In this document: positions 1-12,100 of the stretch, piece after piece
Layout: the number at the start of each line of letters is the position of its first letter
Numbering within the stretch: position 1 is the first letter of the stretch
NCBI RefSeq assembly: GCF_964340395.1
Contig: NC_135559.1
Location: forward strand, 11,573,759 to 11,637,758
DNA: 64,000 bases
Reading direction: 5' to 3'
From: Glandiceps talaboti
Lineage: Eukaryota; Hemichordata; Enteropneusta; Spengelidae
Notes under the pieces: generated by a model
The model's database searches: none
Told to the model about the DNA's origin: nothing
The model's input: only the letters and a program-made list of their open reading frames with translations
Made by a program: the position numbers and the translations under genes

Positions 1-276
1 TGGAATTTAAAGAGCGCCCTCTATTGTTTGTTGAAAGGGGTTGTTTCACGACAGGTGTCAAAGTCCAATAAATGTTCTGTATCGTTAACTAATTGAGGCC
101 CCACGTAATGTTTTATTAAAATCTTTAAACCCAACGTGACTGGTTCGTAGATTTTTGTCTAGGACTGTGTTGCCAAGATAGATCACCTGCACTAAATCGA
201 GAGGGAACGGTAAAACCAAACTTCACTGCAGATATATTTGCTTGTTAAAAATTTCCCATTTCATTTTCGTTTACAG

Positions 277-352
277 ACGGTGTTAAAACTCGTAACGAAT
301 TTGTTCATCTTAGACAAAGAACACTGGAAAAGCTAACTGGGATATTGCGAGG
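277..352 (+). other. possible upstream exon, unrecognised
   Basis: A good acceptor (a pyrimidine-rich tract ending in cgtttacag) precedes an open stretch reading GVKTRNEFVHLRQRTLEKL and a little further, followed by a GT at 353. It looks protein-like, but its phase does not join to the exon beginning at 382: the joined frame hits a stop. It may belong to another isoform, or be chance. I do not recognise it. Confidence 0.12.
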
Positions 353-381
353 TTATAGGTCACATTGACGTGTAACTTTAG

Positions 382-617
382 AGGACGATTGCGGGACTAT
401 CAGGTTTTATATAGCACTGTGAAGTGCCGGCATGGATACGTTTTAATTTTACATACGCCTGGGGCTGAGGAAACTCAACTTTTATTGCAACCGATGAACG
501 GAGTGGAGGACCACCAGTATTACATGACGTTGATGGGTGAACATCCCAGCTCGTTCGCCTTCATGCCGCCAAGGATGGATTTATCGCGCTTTGGTTCTGT
601 TCATGATATTTTCTACG
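382..617 (+). CDS. penultimate exon of the unrecognised gene
   Basis: It begins at codon position 3 and ends at codon position 1. The frame stays open past the donor for only two more codons before a stop, which favours splicing at 617. Notable residues are TVKCRHGYVLILHTPG and YYMTLMGEHP. Confidence 0.35.
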
Positions 618-1198
618 GTAGGTAGTCACTCTATATGTCGAACATGGTCAACGTGTGGAATTGTGTAAATGCAAGGCTCGCTGTCTTTGTTTTGATACAG
701 CTTAGTTATTTCGCATCGTTTGCGCATGCTTGCATCTTTGGGTATATAATTACCAAAGGGACCGTCGTCAGCGGTAAAGTAAATATGAATGAGAAATGGT
801 TACATGTTTCATACGCAATGTCATAATTGTATTGCTCTTTTTATGTAATTTAGGCAGGTACTATTTTATTGGTCCCCACAGATTTTTACAATCATTTTAT
901 ACTCTTCAAGCTAAATAAAAACTTGTAAATATTTAAAGGATATATAAATATAATATATGTTTAGGTCGTGTTTCGACATCACTTTTACAGTTTTATATTT
1001 GTAGCTTCGGAACTCGAGTACACAACCTTGTTCAACCTAGTCAACCGCACTGATGTGAGATTTATTGAGTTTCACGTGTCCGCCTGTGGTGGCGCTGTCA
1101 ACACGTGTCAAGCCATCCCTGTCAATGTTTATTTACGTGACAAGCGCCAACAACACTCGTGTAATAAAATTTTTATCGGACATACTCACGCGCCATAA
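382..1198 (+). CDS. putative 3' end of an unrecognised gene (two exons)
   Basis: Two exons, 382-617 and 1005-1198, join in phase and give 142 residues ending in TAA. The first follows an acceptor (gtaactttag) and ends at a GT donor (ctacg/gtaggt). The second follows tatttgtag. Both use GC-richer codons than their surroundings. The product has several cysteines (VSACGG, NTCQ), a possible N-glycosylation site (NRT) and no obvious membrane segment. An AATAAA at 1296-1301 lies about 100 bases after the stop, as expected for a terminal exon. Any 5' part lies to the left of the window. The gene would converge on TMEM126 across about 6 kb. No family was recognised, so no function is proposed. The matching splice phase, codon use and poly(A) signal are the evidence; chance remains possible. 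Confidence 0.38.
1005..1198 (+). CDS. terminal exon of the unrecognised gene
   Basis: It opens with CTTCGGAACTC, completing the codon left by the exon that ends at 617, and stops with TAA at 1196-1198. It contains the cysteine-rich stretch VSACGGAVNTCQ. Confidence 0.33.
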
Positions 1199-1295
1199 CA
1201 ACGCGGCAGGTCCTTAGTATATGGAACTGGTGCTTGACAACTGGCTTTGAATTGAAGGAGCCTACCAGAGACTATTACAAACCTATTACCAGTAC

Positions 1296-1301
1296 AATAA
1301 A
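1296..1301 (+). terminator. candidate polyadenylation signal
   Basis: A canonical AATAAA about 100 bases after the stop at 1198, on the same strand. AATAAA is common by chance in DNA this AT-rich, so it only supports the gene model. Confidence 0.3.
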
Positions 1302-2432
1302 ACGTGTAACGCAAACTCATATAAACATGGGTAATGTACTTCCTGCACTTTTGTCTAAACACTAAAACCTAAACTTATGGAACGGTTCATACAATCTCTA
1401 ATTCGTGCGATATTTTCATATTTTTATATACATGTATTATTAATGGTTCTCAGAATTTCATAAAACATGTTGGATATATTGGAATACGGGCATGGAATCG
1501 TGACACGTATTCTAATTTCTATTGATATCATAGATGCGACTTGCATACTAAGTAACTAATTTGCATATACTAACAAACAGCTAATAACGAACAAATTAGT
1601 AATAGAATATTTCAATGCCAAGTGCACCCCAATAATCTTGATGACAGTCATTTTGTTGTAGCCACGTTTAAAGTTACCCCAGAGCTATTACTTGTCAATT
1701 TTACTGAATTAGCTCGGTGATATTACTTACATATGTCCCACTGGGTGGTGGTCCTTTATTCGTCTCTGAAAAGTCAAAGTTCAAGTTTATCATCGCAACC
1801 ACAACTAAGGCGGTAAGATGTAATCTAGCAAAGACTGTATGCGGTTATAGTTGTTGGGGATTATTGCTTACTGTGAGCTAATACGGGTTATTACTAGAGT
1901 CAAGATCTGAATCCTATAATCCTAATCTTAATCTCTCTTATAAAGCGCATTATATTAAAACTAATCACAATGTACTGTACAACTGATAGGAATAAAAAAA
2001 ATACGTTATTTAAAAAACTGTCAAAATGTCTAGATATCAGTAAAAACTAGCAAAAAGGGTACATATACATAAAAGGTAAAATGTATCAAATGTGTAAAAT
2101 AATGATAAAACGATCTAAAAAGGTAAGTTTTCAAATTCAAATCCTTCAGATTCAAACCTTTCTAGACTAGGCGATTATTACCCGTGTAGTTCGGGATTCT
2201 AGGCTAGATGTACCCGGACTAACTCTACCATATCCCCACAGACACTTGAATTCATCGGTATAACGTTCTATATTGTACTTACGAAATAGCCATGTGAAAG
2301 TATAATACGTAGATTGTTCAATAGGCTGTAATATATACCGCGACGTCTTGCCTTTCTTTATTCATAGAAATATGACAATTGACTTTATGAATAGTATAAA
2401 TTTCCACCATTGCATTCTGATTCAAATTCATG
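1302..2432. other. intergenic, nothing recognised
   Basis: AT-rich sequence with no open frame of note, no RNA gene and no repeat that recurs in this window. Confidence 0.5.
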
Positions 2433-2815
2433 TTTACGTTATGTACAGCGCATTGCAGATTACTGTTCACTGGTTCTGTTTGATCCAACCATGCACGAAA
2501 CCAACCAGGAACTGCACAAAATGAAATAAACCCATACCATTTCTAGCTACATTTTGTTTAAATCAAATGAACTGATGATGTGCCACATGCAGACATCAAA
2601 ACAGTCTAAAACTGTGTCTATATCTGTCTAGCTGCAGTGCGTTTAACTGGTTTATTTCATTCAGATTAAATGTAGCAAGAATAATTGCAGTCTTGCTGTC
2701 TTAGAAGTGCAGACTGTGCATTTTTCCTATTGGTTTCCGCCTGTTTGTATCAAAAAGGGACGATGAACAGTAACATGCAACATAATGTATTTGTTGGGCT
2801 GGTTTTCTCTGGCCC
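2433..2815 (+). repeat. inverted-repeat copy 1 (about 0.37 kb)
   Basis: The reverse complement of 5128-5490 with a few small indels and substitutions. Shared landmarks include tttacgttatgtacagc at one end and gggctggttttctctgg at the other. The two copies face each other about 2.3 kb apart. They are probably two insertions of one mobile element in opposite orientation, or the ends of a larger foldback unit. Neither copy encodes a recognisable protein. Confidence 0.8.
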
Positions 2816-4745
2816 AAGGGAATTAATTAGTTTGTTGACGACAATGGTCACCAGGACAAACATATTATCTCTTTCCCACTTGAATAAATGCGTCATTAAA
2901 TTGTCTTCCCATTAATTATAATGACAGTTCAGTCTATACTGGTAACATGAGATAAGCAATAATTGAGAAACATAAATTCATGATAATTTAGCAAACAGAT
3001 TTTCATACGAAACCACAATACCCAAACGTCCACAACCTCACGAGTTCTGGTCATAATGTGCTGTTACGTTGTAGGCTACTGAGAAAGAGTTTGCAAGCAC
3101 GTCAAATTGTCGTCCTAAATGTTGTACACAGATGCTATCTGGATCCATTTTACCATTCTCGCAAACTAGAGTTGTTATTTCTTCCACGACACTGCGAAAA
3201 TACGAACCAGAGCTGTTATTTCTTCCTGTTGGCGGTGCGGCTTAGACGGTACCATAGAAGAGGCTGTAGTACCGTAAAAGAGGCTGTGGTACCGTAAATG
3301 GGGCTGTAGTGTACAATGATAGATTTTACACTCGTGCAGTAAACCTCACGTCACCAATCAACATTTGCTGTGCATGTATGGAGGTCTGAGAATAAATGAG
3401 CGTTGATTCACGATCTGTACAACCCTGGGTTCGTTATATCGATTTGTCTTCGTCAGGTTCGGTAGGTTGGGTTACACCTTTTCTCGAAGGTGGCATCATC
3501 TACAATCGATCATCCATGAACAATCATTTCTCCTAGCACAGACAATTTCAAGCCTCCGGTTTCCACCAGAGCCAGAAATTCGATACATGCAGCTAGCATG
3601 TTTTAAACACGGGGGAGTTTGTTGCCAACGCTAGGTCAATGAATAATAGTAAAAAGGAATATGAACGTAATTAAACCAACATTTCGATTTCGCCCTACGG
3701 CAGATTCTTTCACATTTCACGGGAGCAATTACAAGACGCCGCCGAGGGCAACGAACAAAACCCCATAAACACGTACTTGATGACGCGCTTCTCAACATTT
3801 CAATTCTCTGTTCTCCAGATATTGGTCTCAAATTCCGATATTTTCAACTGGAATTTCAATAAAGATTAAATCTATCTATATTCTCAGTTTTGAATCTACT
3901 ATGATCGTCGAATATGTACCGTATGCATGTCACATCACGTGATATTTTCTTCTTCTCCATGGAATACGTTATAGCTATATTTTAGTTCAAGTACAATTAA
4001 TTTTTGGAATTTTAGTCCAAAACGTTTGGAAATCGTAAAATTGTACAAATAAACAATAAAATAGGTTTGAAAATTATGGCGGGAAAGTGTTTGTTATGAT
4101 CACAGGGTCACGTAATATTGTTTAGATTGTTGTTTTCATTAGGAAAATAGCACACGAATCCTGCTACTACTAATGTATCAATACATTCAGTATAAGACAC
4201 TCTTCTTTCCCTAAAGGTTGGGGAAATATATTCGTCTTAACGTTATCATATTTAGCCTGTAGATAGGGAAAAAACAATCCAAGAAATGGTTATGACCATT
4301 TTACGTGTATGGTGATGATGATGATTGTAAGTATTTTAGTACATGTATTCATAGGGACGCGTAGTATTCTTAATATTTTCCTGATATTCATTATATCAAC
4401 GTCTATTTAGAAGTACTGATGATTTGAAATCCCTGTAATCAAGTTATGGCGAGAAAATACAGTTCCACAACATTCCAAAAGAATGTTTATCTACTGCCCT
4501 CATGGGTCAGACTGGGGAGATGTACTATTTCAGGACCTACTATGCCCATGCATTTGCATAACATTCACATTTTTATGTGGCACTTCTTCGCTGAAAAACA
4601 GGAATAATCGTTACTCCTGGTACACATCACTGAGGGTGTGACCTGTTCTACTTGAACTTATCAACTCCCTTGGGAGCATATTCCTTACCATCACTAGGTC
4701 AAATACCAACCAAGTCCTACCAGGTACCCATTTATATGGCTCACT
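2816..4745. other. intergenic; one short tandem repeat
   Basis: Between the inverted arms there is no convincing gene. At about 3245-3310 a 20-base motif around ggtaccgtaaaagaggctgt repeats three to four times. The minus-strand open frame at 3631-3831 has no splice context or recognisable domain. Confidence 0.45.
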
Positions 4746-4800
4746 CAGCAGACTGCCAAAAGCCAAAAGCTTTACCAAATCAGAAACCGCTGGCAGTCTG
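4746..4800. repeat. short hairpin next to a MITE
   Basis: The ends cagactgcca and tggcagtctg are perfect inverted repeats around a loop of about 35 bases, immediately before the MITE at 4802. Confidence 0.5.
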
Positions 4801-4801
4801 T

Positions 4802-5019
4802 TAGACTGTCGACAGTTGTTCGTGCCTTTTTTGTTACATTTTATCTAAAACTGAAGTCGTCGCCTCACTCCGATCCAGAGCAATACTATAACCGCATACT
4901 GATTAGCAACAGCTAGTGCCAGAGCAGTTCCTATCAGTAGTCAGTGCTACAGAGCGAGGCGATGAATTTGTTTTCGATGAAACATAGCAAAAATGGCACG
5001 AATGACTGTCAACAGTCTA
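4802..5019. mobile_element. foldback MITE (AGACTGTCGACAGT ends), copy 1
   Basis: The terminal inverted repeats begin tagactgtcgacagt and end actgtcaacagtcta. The arms continue inward through a shared stretch containing gcctcactccg. It has no coding capacity. A longer relative lies at 57011-57321. The family is inferred from structure; the transposase type is unknown. Confidence 0.65.
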
Positions 5020-5127
5020 GTGGTCTGTGGGATTGAACTTGTAATCTGTAGATTATTAGCCATTGACTCTAGACATTATGACTAAACTATATGTAACGAG
5101 TAGTATGATTGGACATACTTCATTGAA

Positions 5128-5490
5128 GGACCAGAGAAAACCAGCCCAACATATACAGTGTGTTGCATGTTACTGTTCATTGTCCCTTTTTGATACAAAC
5201 AGGCGGAAACCAAGAAAAGTGCATATTCTGCACTTCTAAGATAGCAAGACCGCAATTATTTTGCTACATCAAATCTGAATGAAATAAACTAGTTAAACGC
5301 ACTGCAGCTAGACAGATATAGACACAATTTCTACTGTTTTGATGTCTGCATGTGGCATGTCAGTTGATTTGATTTAGGTAAACTGTAGCTAGAAATGGTA
5401 TGGTTTTCATTCCCTCTTCCTAGTTGGTTTCTGCATTGTTGGATCAGAGCCAGTGAACAGTAATCTACAATGTGCTGTACATAACGTAAA
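5128..5490 (-). repeat. inverted-repeat copy 2 (about 0.37 kb)
   Basis: Partner of 2433-2815 in opposite orientation. The similarity stops sharply at ataacgtaaa near 5490. The open frames called here on the minus strand are only translations of the repeat. Confidence 0.8.
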
Positions 5491-5536
5491 GGAATCCAAG
5501 GACTGTGAGAGTCCATGTGTGACCATGCAAGCACCG

Positions 5537-5692
5537 GTGTGCCGTCCAATGATAGCCAAATTTTGTTGTTGTGGGGTCAAAATGATAAAAACTGGCATTT
5601 CTTGTGAGTCACCACATAGTAAGAGATAGGGGAACACCAAATCTTGGTGCATCACTAGAAATTGTGTGCATCAGGCTTAGAGGGCACACTGC
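5537..5692 (+). mobile_element. MITE family B (AGTGTGCCCTCTAA ends), copy 1
   Basis: A non-autonomous element with terminal inverted repeats gtgtgccgtcc and agggcacact. Its body contains gatagccaaattttgttg and tttcttgtgagtcacc. Further copies are at 23998-24178, 38667-38839, 46050-46182 and 49357-49712. No coding capacity. Confidence 0.75.
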
Positions 5693-5957
5693 CAAGCACT
5701 CTCAATACGAACAAAGTTTGTTGGTCATACTAATCAATGTCAATTCAGACAGTAAGAATTATTCTAATAAACTTACACAGATGGCGTCAATATTAATTAT
5801 CAAATAATTTATTGCCTAAAAACAATTGCAATCTATGACCATGGTCAATTATGACCAAAAATGGTATAATGCAAATTTAAACAAACCAGTTGCATACCAA
5901 GTTATTTTAATCTTTTAATCTGAACATATGACAGCACCAATCAATGTTTCGGCTTAC

Positions 5958-6354
5958 TAACTTACACAATGTTGCACACGCTCAATAAATGAACTTCAGA
6001 ACCCCTCCCCCTAAACAAACGTTCATAAGTGCAAATTGGAAATATTTATATATGATATAAACTATAGTGAAAATTGTAGCAGTCACTCAAGTAAGATAGA
6101 TGCAATGTGAAAACATTATGGTAAACACATTAAAATACCACTGGAAATCCATGACTGTGTATCACATTAGAAGTAAAGTTAAATTTACTTATGAACATCT
6201 CAGTCAGTAGTAAATACAGAACCTGTTATCACTGAAGGCATGAAAGTTTTTGAAATTTGGTTAGAAGTGCAATCACATTGATGCCAAATTCCCTCCCCAC
6301 CTAAACGAACGAAGTTCATTTATTGAGCTTGTGTGATATTGTGCAATTGTCACC
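5958..6354 (-). mobile_element. MITE family C (GGGACGATCACACAATG), copy 1
   Basis: An element of about 0.4 kb whose ends match in inverted orientation: acacaatgttgcacacgctc at one end and gagcttgtgtgatattgtgc at the other. Other copies: 12457-12869, 46984-47796, 48825-49257 and a fragment at 14580. It faces the opposite way to the 12.4-kb copy. No coding capacity. Confidence 0.7.
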
Positions 6355-6521
6355 GAGATAGACGCAAACTAAAACTGTTATTGCAACCTGTTGATATAAG
6401 GTATCTAATGTGCATTGGTGTAATTATACTCTGAGAGATAGAGTGGAAATGAGTACAGAGTCATCATATCCACTGAACTGAGGCCCTGCTTTGTGTAATC
6501 TACCACATCGAACAACGATGA

Positions 6522-6660
6522 AGGTTGACTTGTTCTCATGTGCGCCTATAGTAGTGCATGTGAAGCACGTGGAGCAGAAGTTATTGTGTATGTTGACCAA
6601 GGAATCAAATGTTTGTTATGATGCACCTGGGCAGTAATATGCTATTTCAGGTTACGAGAA
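6522..6660 (+). mobile_element. repeat family M, copy 1
   Basis: A repeat of about 140 bp with landmarks tgcgcctatagtagtgcatg, tgttatgatgcacc and tatttcaggttacgagaatt. It recurs at 44738-44885 (same strand) and 63322-63444 (inverted). Class unknown. Confidence 0.55.
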
Positions 6661-7249
6661 TTAGTGGCACATCATTCCCTCCTTCAGTCTATTTGTGCTG
6701 CCTGGTGAGACATCTATTCATTTAGCCTATGTGTAGGTGGTATGACTCATAACCATCACTGTTTCGCTGTTCTCATTGACATACAAAACCCATGGTTTTG
6801 TATGTAGTAGTTTGGTTGTTGCTCTTGGCTTGGTCATGGTTGCTATGCATATTTTGGAATGCTTACTCACTGTACTGCTCCTCACTATTCTTACGGCCAT
6901 ACTGAACAGGTATATATTTTTGTAAGCTCATTCATTAACTTATAACCATCCATGTTCCTATCTCTATCAAAGATATCTTTTGTTGCTATATGGACATGGT
7001 CTTTGTTGCTAGGCTTATTGTGTTAATGTTTGAAAGCTCAATGTATCATCAGCACTGCCATGCCATCAAAAAGTTGGAGATATTATCATATAACATAGGC
7101 ACATACAACAACCATTTTTGGAGCATACATTTACTCAAAAATTGCATACATTAATCCAAATCACACTTCGTCCTACCCAGCAAACCCATTAACATGCTGG
7201 AACTTCTTTGCCAAGACTGACAATACTCAGAACATACATAAACCAATTC

Positions 7250-7255
7250 TTTATT
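7250..7255 (-). terminator. candidate TMEM126 polyadenylation signal
   Basis: The minus strand reads AATAAA here, about 290 bases beyond the stop codon at 7547. Distance and strand fit a 3' UTR end. Confidence 0.3.
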
Positions 7256-7546
7256 GGCTTATAAAATGCCTTATCTGACATTTCTACAGTAATAAACCAA
7301 TCAAAAAGTATTACACTTCAAACACTTGTGCATTTAGATAAAACCATGTGGCAAATACAAGCCAGTTGCACATTGGCTGATAAATGGCAAAATCTGTCAG
7401 TATAGTAGTTGTAAACCAACCAGGTAGTCTAAACATCTCGCATACAATTTCTTTCTCATGAACGGTGCATGAATACAAGCCACCTGCACATTGGCTAGTA
7501 GTCAGTCACATCCCACAATAATGCATTTGTAAGCCAATCAAATTCT

Positions 7547-7809
7547 TCAGTACATTTCATCATCTTTGACTTCCACAAAGGGGGAACCTAGTTTCGTATA
7601 GACCTTGTATCCCTTGGTGGCTACATAATATCCTAATACAAATTGGTACAGTGCTATGGTAACAAGCCGTGACTTCATGTGTCTCCCCATCTTGGAATAA
7701 AACTTGTACAATCCCACGATTCCTTTTTTGTATGGCATCTCAACTGTCTCGTATCTGGCTGCGAGGGCGCTCACCAATGCACCGGCCAGCACTGTTGGAT
7801 ATACAAAAC
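7547..7809 (-). CDS. TMEM126: TMEM126 coding exon 3 (last)
   Basis: Acceptor gtgtttcag, then an exon completing Gly129 and reading [19 protein letters not shown], the best-conserved part of the family. It ends ...KDDEMY and a stop at 7549-7547. It carries the last two hydrophobic segments. Confidence 0.93.
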
Positions 7810-8412
7810 CTGAAACACCAAATTAATATTATTCCACAATGAGTCTCTGAAAACATGAATGAAAACATGAAATATATCACATTCAATGTTATTTCTCTGT
7901 CACATAAATTATAATTTCATAACTTTGTGTAATCTCATCTCAAATAAATATTTACTTCATGTTCTGTTTAGACAGCACTGTCAGATCCGATGCATAAAAT
8001 GTCATGATGGGTGAATGGTTAGAGTGGCCGGCTTTGAATCTGCAGGTTGCAGGTTCAAGCCCTGTTGTTGCTGCTTTTTTTCTGAATGGCTAAAATCTTT
8101 GGGCAAGATTTGAACCACAATTGTGCCTCAGTTCACCCATTTGTATTAATTGGGGACCAGGTAGGATAGAAATTGCAATGTGAATGCTTTAATCCTATGT
8201 GCTTATATAGGCTGCAATGGACTGCATGCTCTCCAGGGAGTTGAAAAAGTAGAAAGGGCTGCTGTGCCACTATAGATCCGTACCAGGAGTAATAGTTGTA
8301 AAGTGTGTTGAACACAGACTGGGAAATCGCTATATAAAAACCAACATTATTATTACTATTATTATTATTGTTACAAAATCTTACAATTTTAAAAACTTTA
8401 AAAGCCATGCTA

Positions 8413-8444
<32 letters not shown>

Positions 8445-9096
8445 AATAGTAACAATATATATACACATATAAATATAAATGTCTCACTGGATAGAACAGT
8501 GCTAAATGCAATATTAGTAGCAGAGCATTACATGATCGATGAGGAAGTGTGAAACTCTGAATAACGACTTATAATATCCTTCCTTTTTTGAATTATGTCT
8601 ATATATATCATGTAAACATATATATAATAATAATAATAACAATAATAATATAGTGGTTAACATTTTACAATATCAGCTGAAACATTTTATTGATTTGTTG
8701 AGTTTTACTCAGCTGCAATATCACTGTCACTACATTTTTGTATTTGCTAAAAGCACATCTCAATCTTATTATAATTATTGAACTCTGTATGCAACCAAAT
8801 AAGTGAGAATTATAGGGAAGTATTGAGAACAACTTTTATGGGGACCCATCCTCTGGATGACTAGATGGATAGATATATACAATGTAGATAGATAGATAAA
8901 TAGATAGATAGATAGATAGATATATACAATGTAGATAGATAGATAAATAGATAGATAGATAGACAGATAACTAGATAGATGGATGGATGGATGGATGGAT
9001 AGATAGATAGATATATACAATGTAGATAGATAGATAAATAGATAGATAGATAGATAGATAGTTGGATGGATGGATGGATGGATGGATGGATGGATG

Positions 9097-9149
<53 letters not shown>

Positions 9150-12100
9150 TATACAACCAAACAGCAAAACAATGTAAGATTGTTGTTATGGCTCGAAAGC
9201 CATATTGATTAGGAGCCCAAAGCCTCTGTCATAAGTTTGGCAATATTAACCAGAATGGAAGTAATGGTAGCCTGCCATAGCAAACACATGGCAAGTGTCG
9301 GGGCTAACTACATTGTACATTTGTATTTAGCAAAATGTAAAGGCAATCCATTTTTTCTTCCATTGAACATATTCCATCAATTCTGCCTAATCCTGACTTA
9401 TAGTCACGGAAAAGTTGTGTCTTCTGACCAACAGGAAGCATAGATCACTAACAATTGATTGTATGGCTATCTCGGCCTTTGAATGATTCATATCATGGGG
9501 AGGGACACCACCTGGGTCCAGTTCTAGTTATTTGCATTCACTTAACACTATAGTTCAACACAATTACTGAAAACATGGCTCACATAACTAAAGCAAATAA
9601 TTTTTCACTGGCAAATAATCATCTCGACAAAAGAATCTTGATTTGTGTGATATCAAAAGTACATTGACTGAGCTGTAATTGATGGATTGTTAGTATAGTG
9701 TGTTGATTTATTTTAAGTAGTAACATCTGACATTTATGAAATTTGTAACATAGATAACATTTCACGTGGTGATATTTTGATATAAGCTGTACTTTTTGTT
9801 AAAGGCCTAGGTTTCAATCCCAGGTATTCATATTAATGTGATCTTGTTGGTGGAGCCGTAACGATCACATAGGATTATTCTTTTGTTCTGGGCCAATGTT
9901 TTCTATAGTTCCGCCAGACAAGTGTTTTTGTTAAAGGATAGGGTTTGTATCCCAGGTTCTCATATTAGTATTATTTTATCCATGGTGCTACGGAGATTGC
10001 ATAGGATTATTTTTATTTGTTCTAGGCTAACATTTTCTATAGTTCTACTGGACAAACGCTTTTCTCATCTAAATGTTAATCATAATTTGCATAAACCCAA
10101 CTACGCCTTTAGAGGCAAATGGAAAGTAAATAAGTAAACTCTACTTCTATGTCCACCTACATAATGCAATATTGAAGTGAATTAGATGTTATTCCCCAAT
10201 ATTTTTCTTCGTTCAGTCAAGGAAAATGCGAGTGACCTTTGGGGTCTTTGTCACTACGAGTCGATAGATAAGTAGTGACAACCCTTAGGTCATGAGTATT
10301 TTCCAGCTGAATGAAGAAAAATATTGGGGAAGAACATAATTATACCAGCGCCAGTAATATCAAAGAAATATTGGAGAAAGTAATGGTAATTTTGAACGTT
10401 TTGACTCATAATTCAAACATAGCAGAACTTGGCCCGTGCATGGCATTAATATAAGGAAATTTATGCAAGTGTTCCAACTGGGGTCCCTATGAACATTACA
10501 GTGGAAAGTAAGGACATGAAAAAGTGTTCAGGTATTTCTCTGTTGCTAGAGCTCTCCTTGGAAACCAAATGAGTCTACTGTTCTATATTCTTGCTTCAAA
10601 ATGTACAGAGATTGCATTTGGTACGCAAGTGGTAAAACACCATGTCACGTTTTCTATTATTGCCATAACTTTCTTCTTCTACATTCTGTGAGTGTGCAGT
10701 CAGCCATATGGTATTTTACTACACAGTCCTGGATTATCTTATGAATATTCATGACAAGTCATACACCTTGTAATTAGCCAACAAGGAATACAGTATGATT
10801 TATGTTATGAAAGTGGTCATACGGATGAAGATTTGGTATTTATTTTGTATTTTTGATTTATAAAACAATTTTAACAGTGCTAAAGGTCTGTCTGCTAAAC
10901 AGATTGAAGTTCAATAAGGGGTAAGATGCATCAGCTATGGTTCATGATATACTAGTATAAAGGTTATTTTTTATTTAAAAAAAAAAAAATATTCTCATGA
11001 ACACACTCCATATATTTGTCAATTGTCCAATACAAAACTAAGACAGTAAACCCTTACATATCTAAAGACATGAATGATATTATAAAGTGGCCAATGAAAT
11101 ATGCTAGGGGAACTATTGTAATGTTATCACCTAGAGAGGGCGCTATTCATGTCAGACGTGCCTGGATAGTGTGTTATGTATCAGTAGCACATGTTTATTT
11201 TCTCCAAATCTTAGTGTAAGTAATTGTAACCAATGTTATTTCTCATTATTAATTTTTTTTCTTCACATTTTTTTACTTAGTTATTGTAGTACTTGCTGGG
11301 GCATGTATGATTGCAAAATAATCAAGCCCTCCCTCTCCACATCCCATAAATGTGCAATTTGTTGACAAACTAGTATTCAAGTCTGTACCTGATTCCTAAC
11401 TGTCTACAACACAGACATCAAGTTAGTGTACACTGTGCCATGAATGAGGAGTAAAGAGGTAATATCAAAAAAAAAATCTGGGAAAGTAATAGCAATTTTG
11501 AACAAAGCAGACCCAGTGACGTTGAAACAAGTTGTCGTGACATAGACACACATTGTACGGGAGTGACCAGGCCATAAATTCCATATTTGTGGCATATGCA
11601 TGGTGTAATATCGTAATAGCCGCACAAATTTAATTTTAATACAAAAAAATTATCAAAAAAAACACTCAACATAAGATTATCGTTACTTACCGAAAAAAGA
11701 GTTCATGAGACCACCACGGAGCTGTACACATATTGGACAGTTTAATTTACCTAGCAGAAGGGGAGTACAAACAAATGCTTGCCATGTCATGGCTGTCCCT
11801 ACAAATGGAATAATGACCATTGGTAGACTACTGACGGCGTATGCCATTCTTACTTTCATCATTCGTCGGAAAAATGACAACGCCACCAAACCAGTAAACG
11901 ATGAGTTCAAAGCTAACGCCAACACTCCAGTGTGGAATGGCCATCTGTGAAGAAAAATGACAAAATTTTAATGTTTCAATGTACATGTATATCATTCTCT
12001 GTGGAGTCATGATGCGCGAATGGTTAGAGTGACTGACTTGGAATCTGCAGGTTGCAGGTTCGAGCCCATATCTGCCGTTTGTTTCTGAATGGCTAAAATC

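Larger units (their letters stand above)
7810..11690 (-). other. TMEM126 intron between coding exons 2 and 3
   Basis: About 3.9 kb, with donor TTCG/gtaagt and acceptor tttcag. It holds a SINE (8001-8370), ATA and ATT repeats near 8410-8440 and 8620-8650, a GATA/GGAT microsatellite (8870-9148), a two-copy tandem repeat (9797-10060) and a foldback MITE (10187-10336). No further gene was recognised. Confidence 0.85.

Noticed and set aside
8001-8100. Possible tRNA gene (A and B boxes)
   Set aside because: The spacing and following sequence match two other copies with a long body and ATT tail, so it is a SINE head; no cloverleaf can be drawn.
8775-9172. Minus-strand open frames of 61-130 codons rich in SIYLSIHPS
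   Set aside because: They are translations of the GATA/GGAT microsatellite in three frames, with no independent start or domain.
11705-11950. Plus-strand frame over TMEM126 exon 2
   Set aside because: Shadow of the minus-strand exon, which has the splice sites and the family match.
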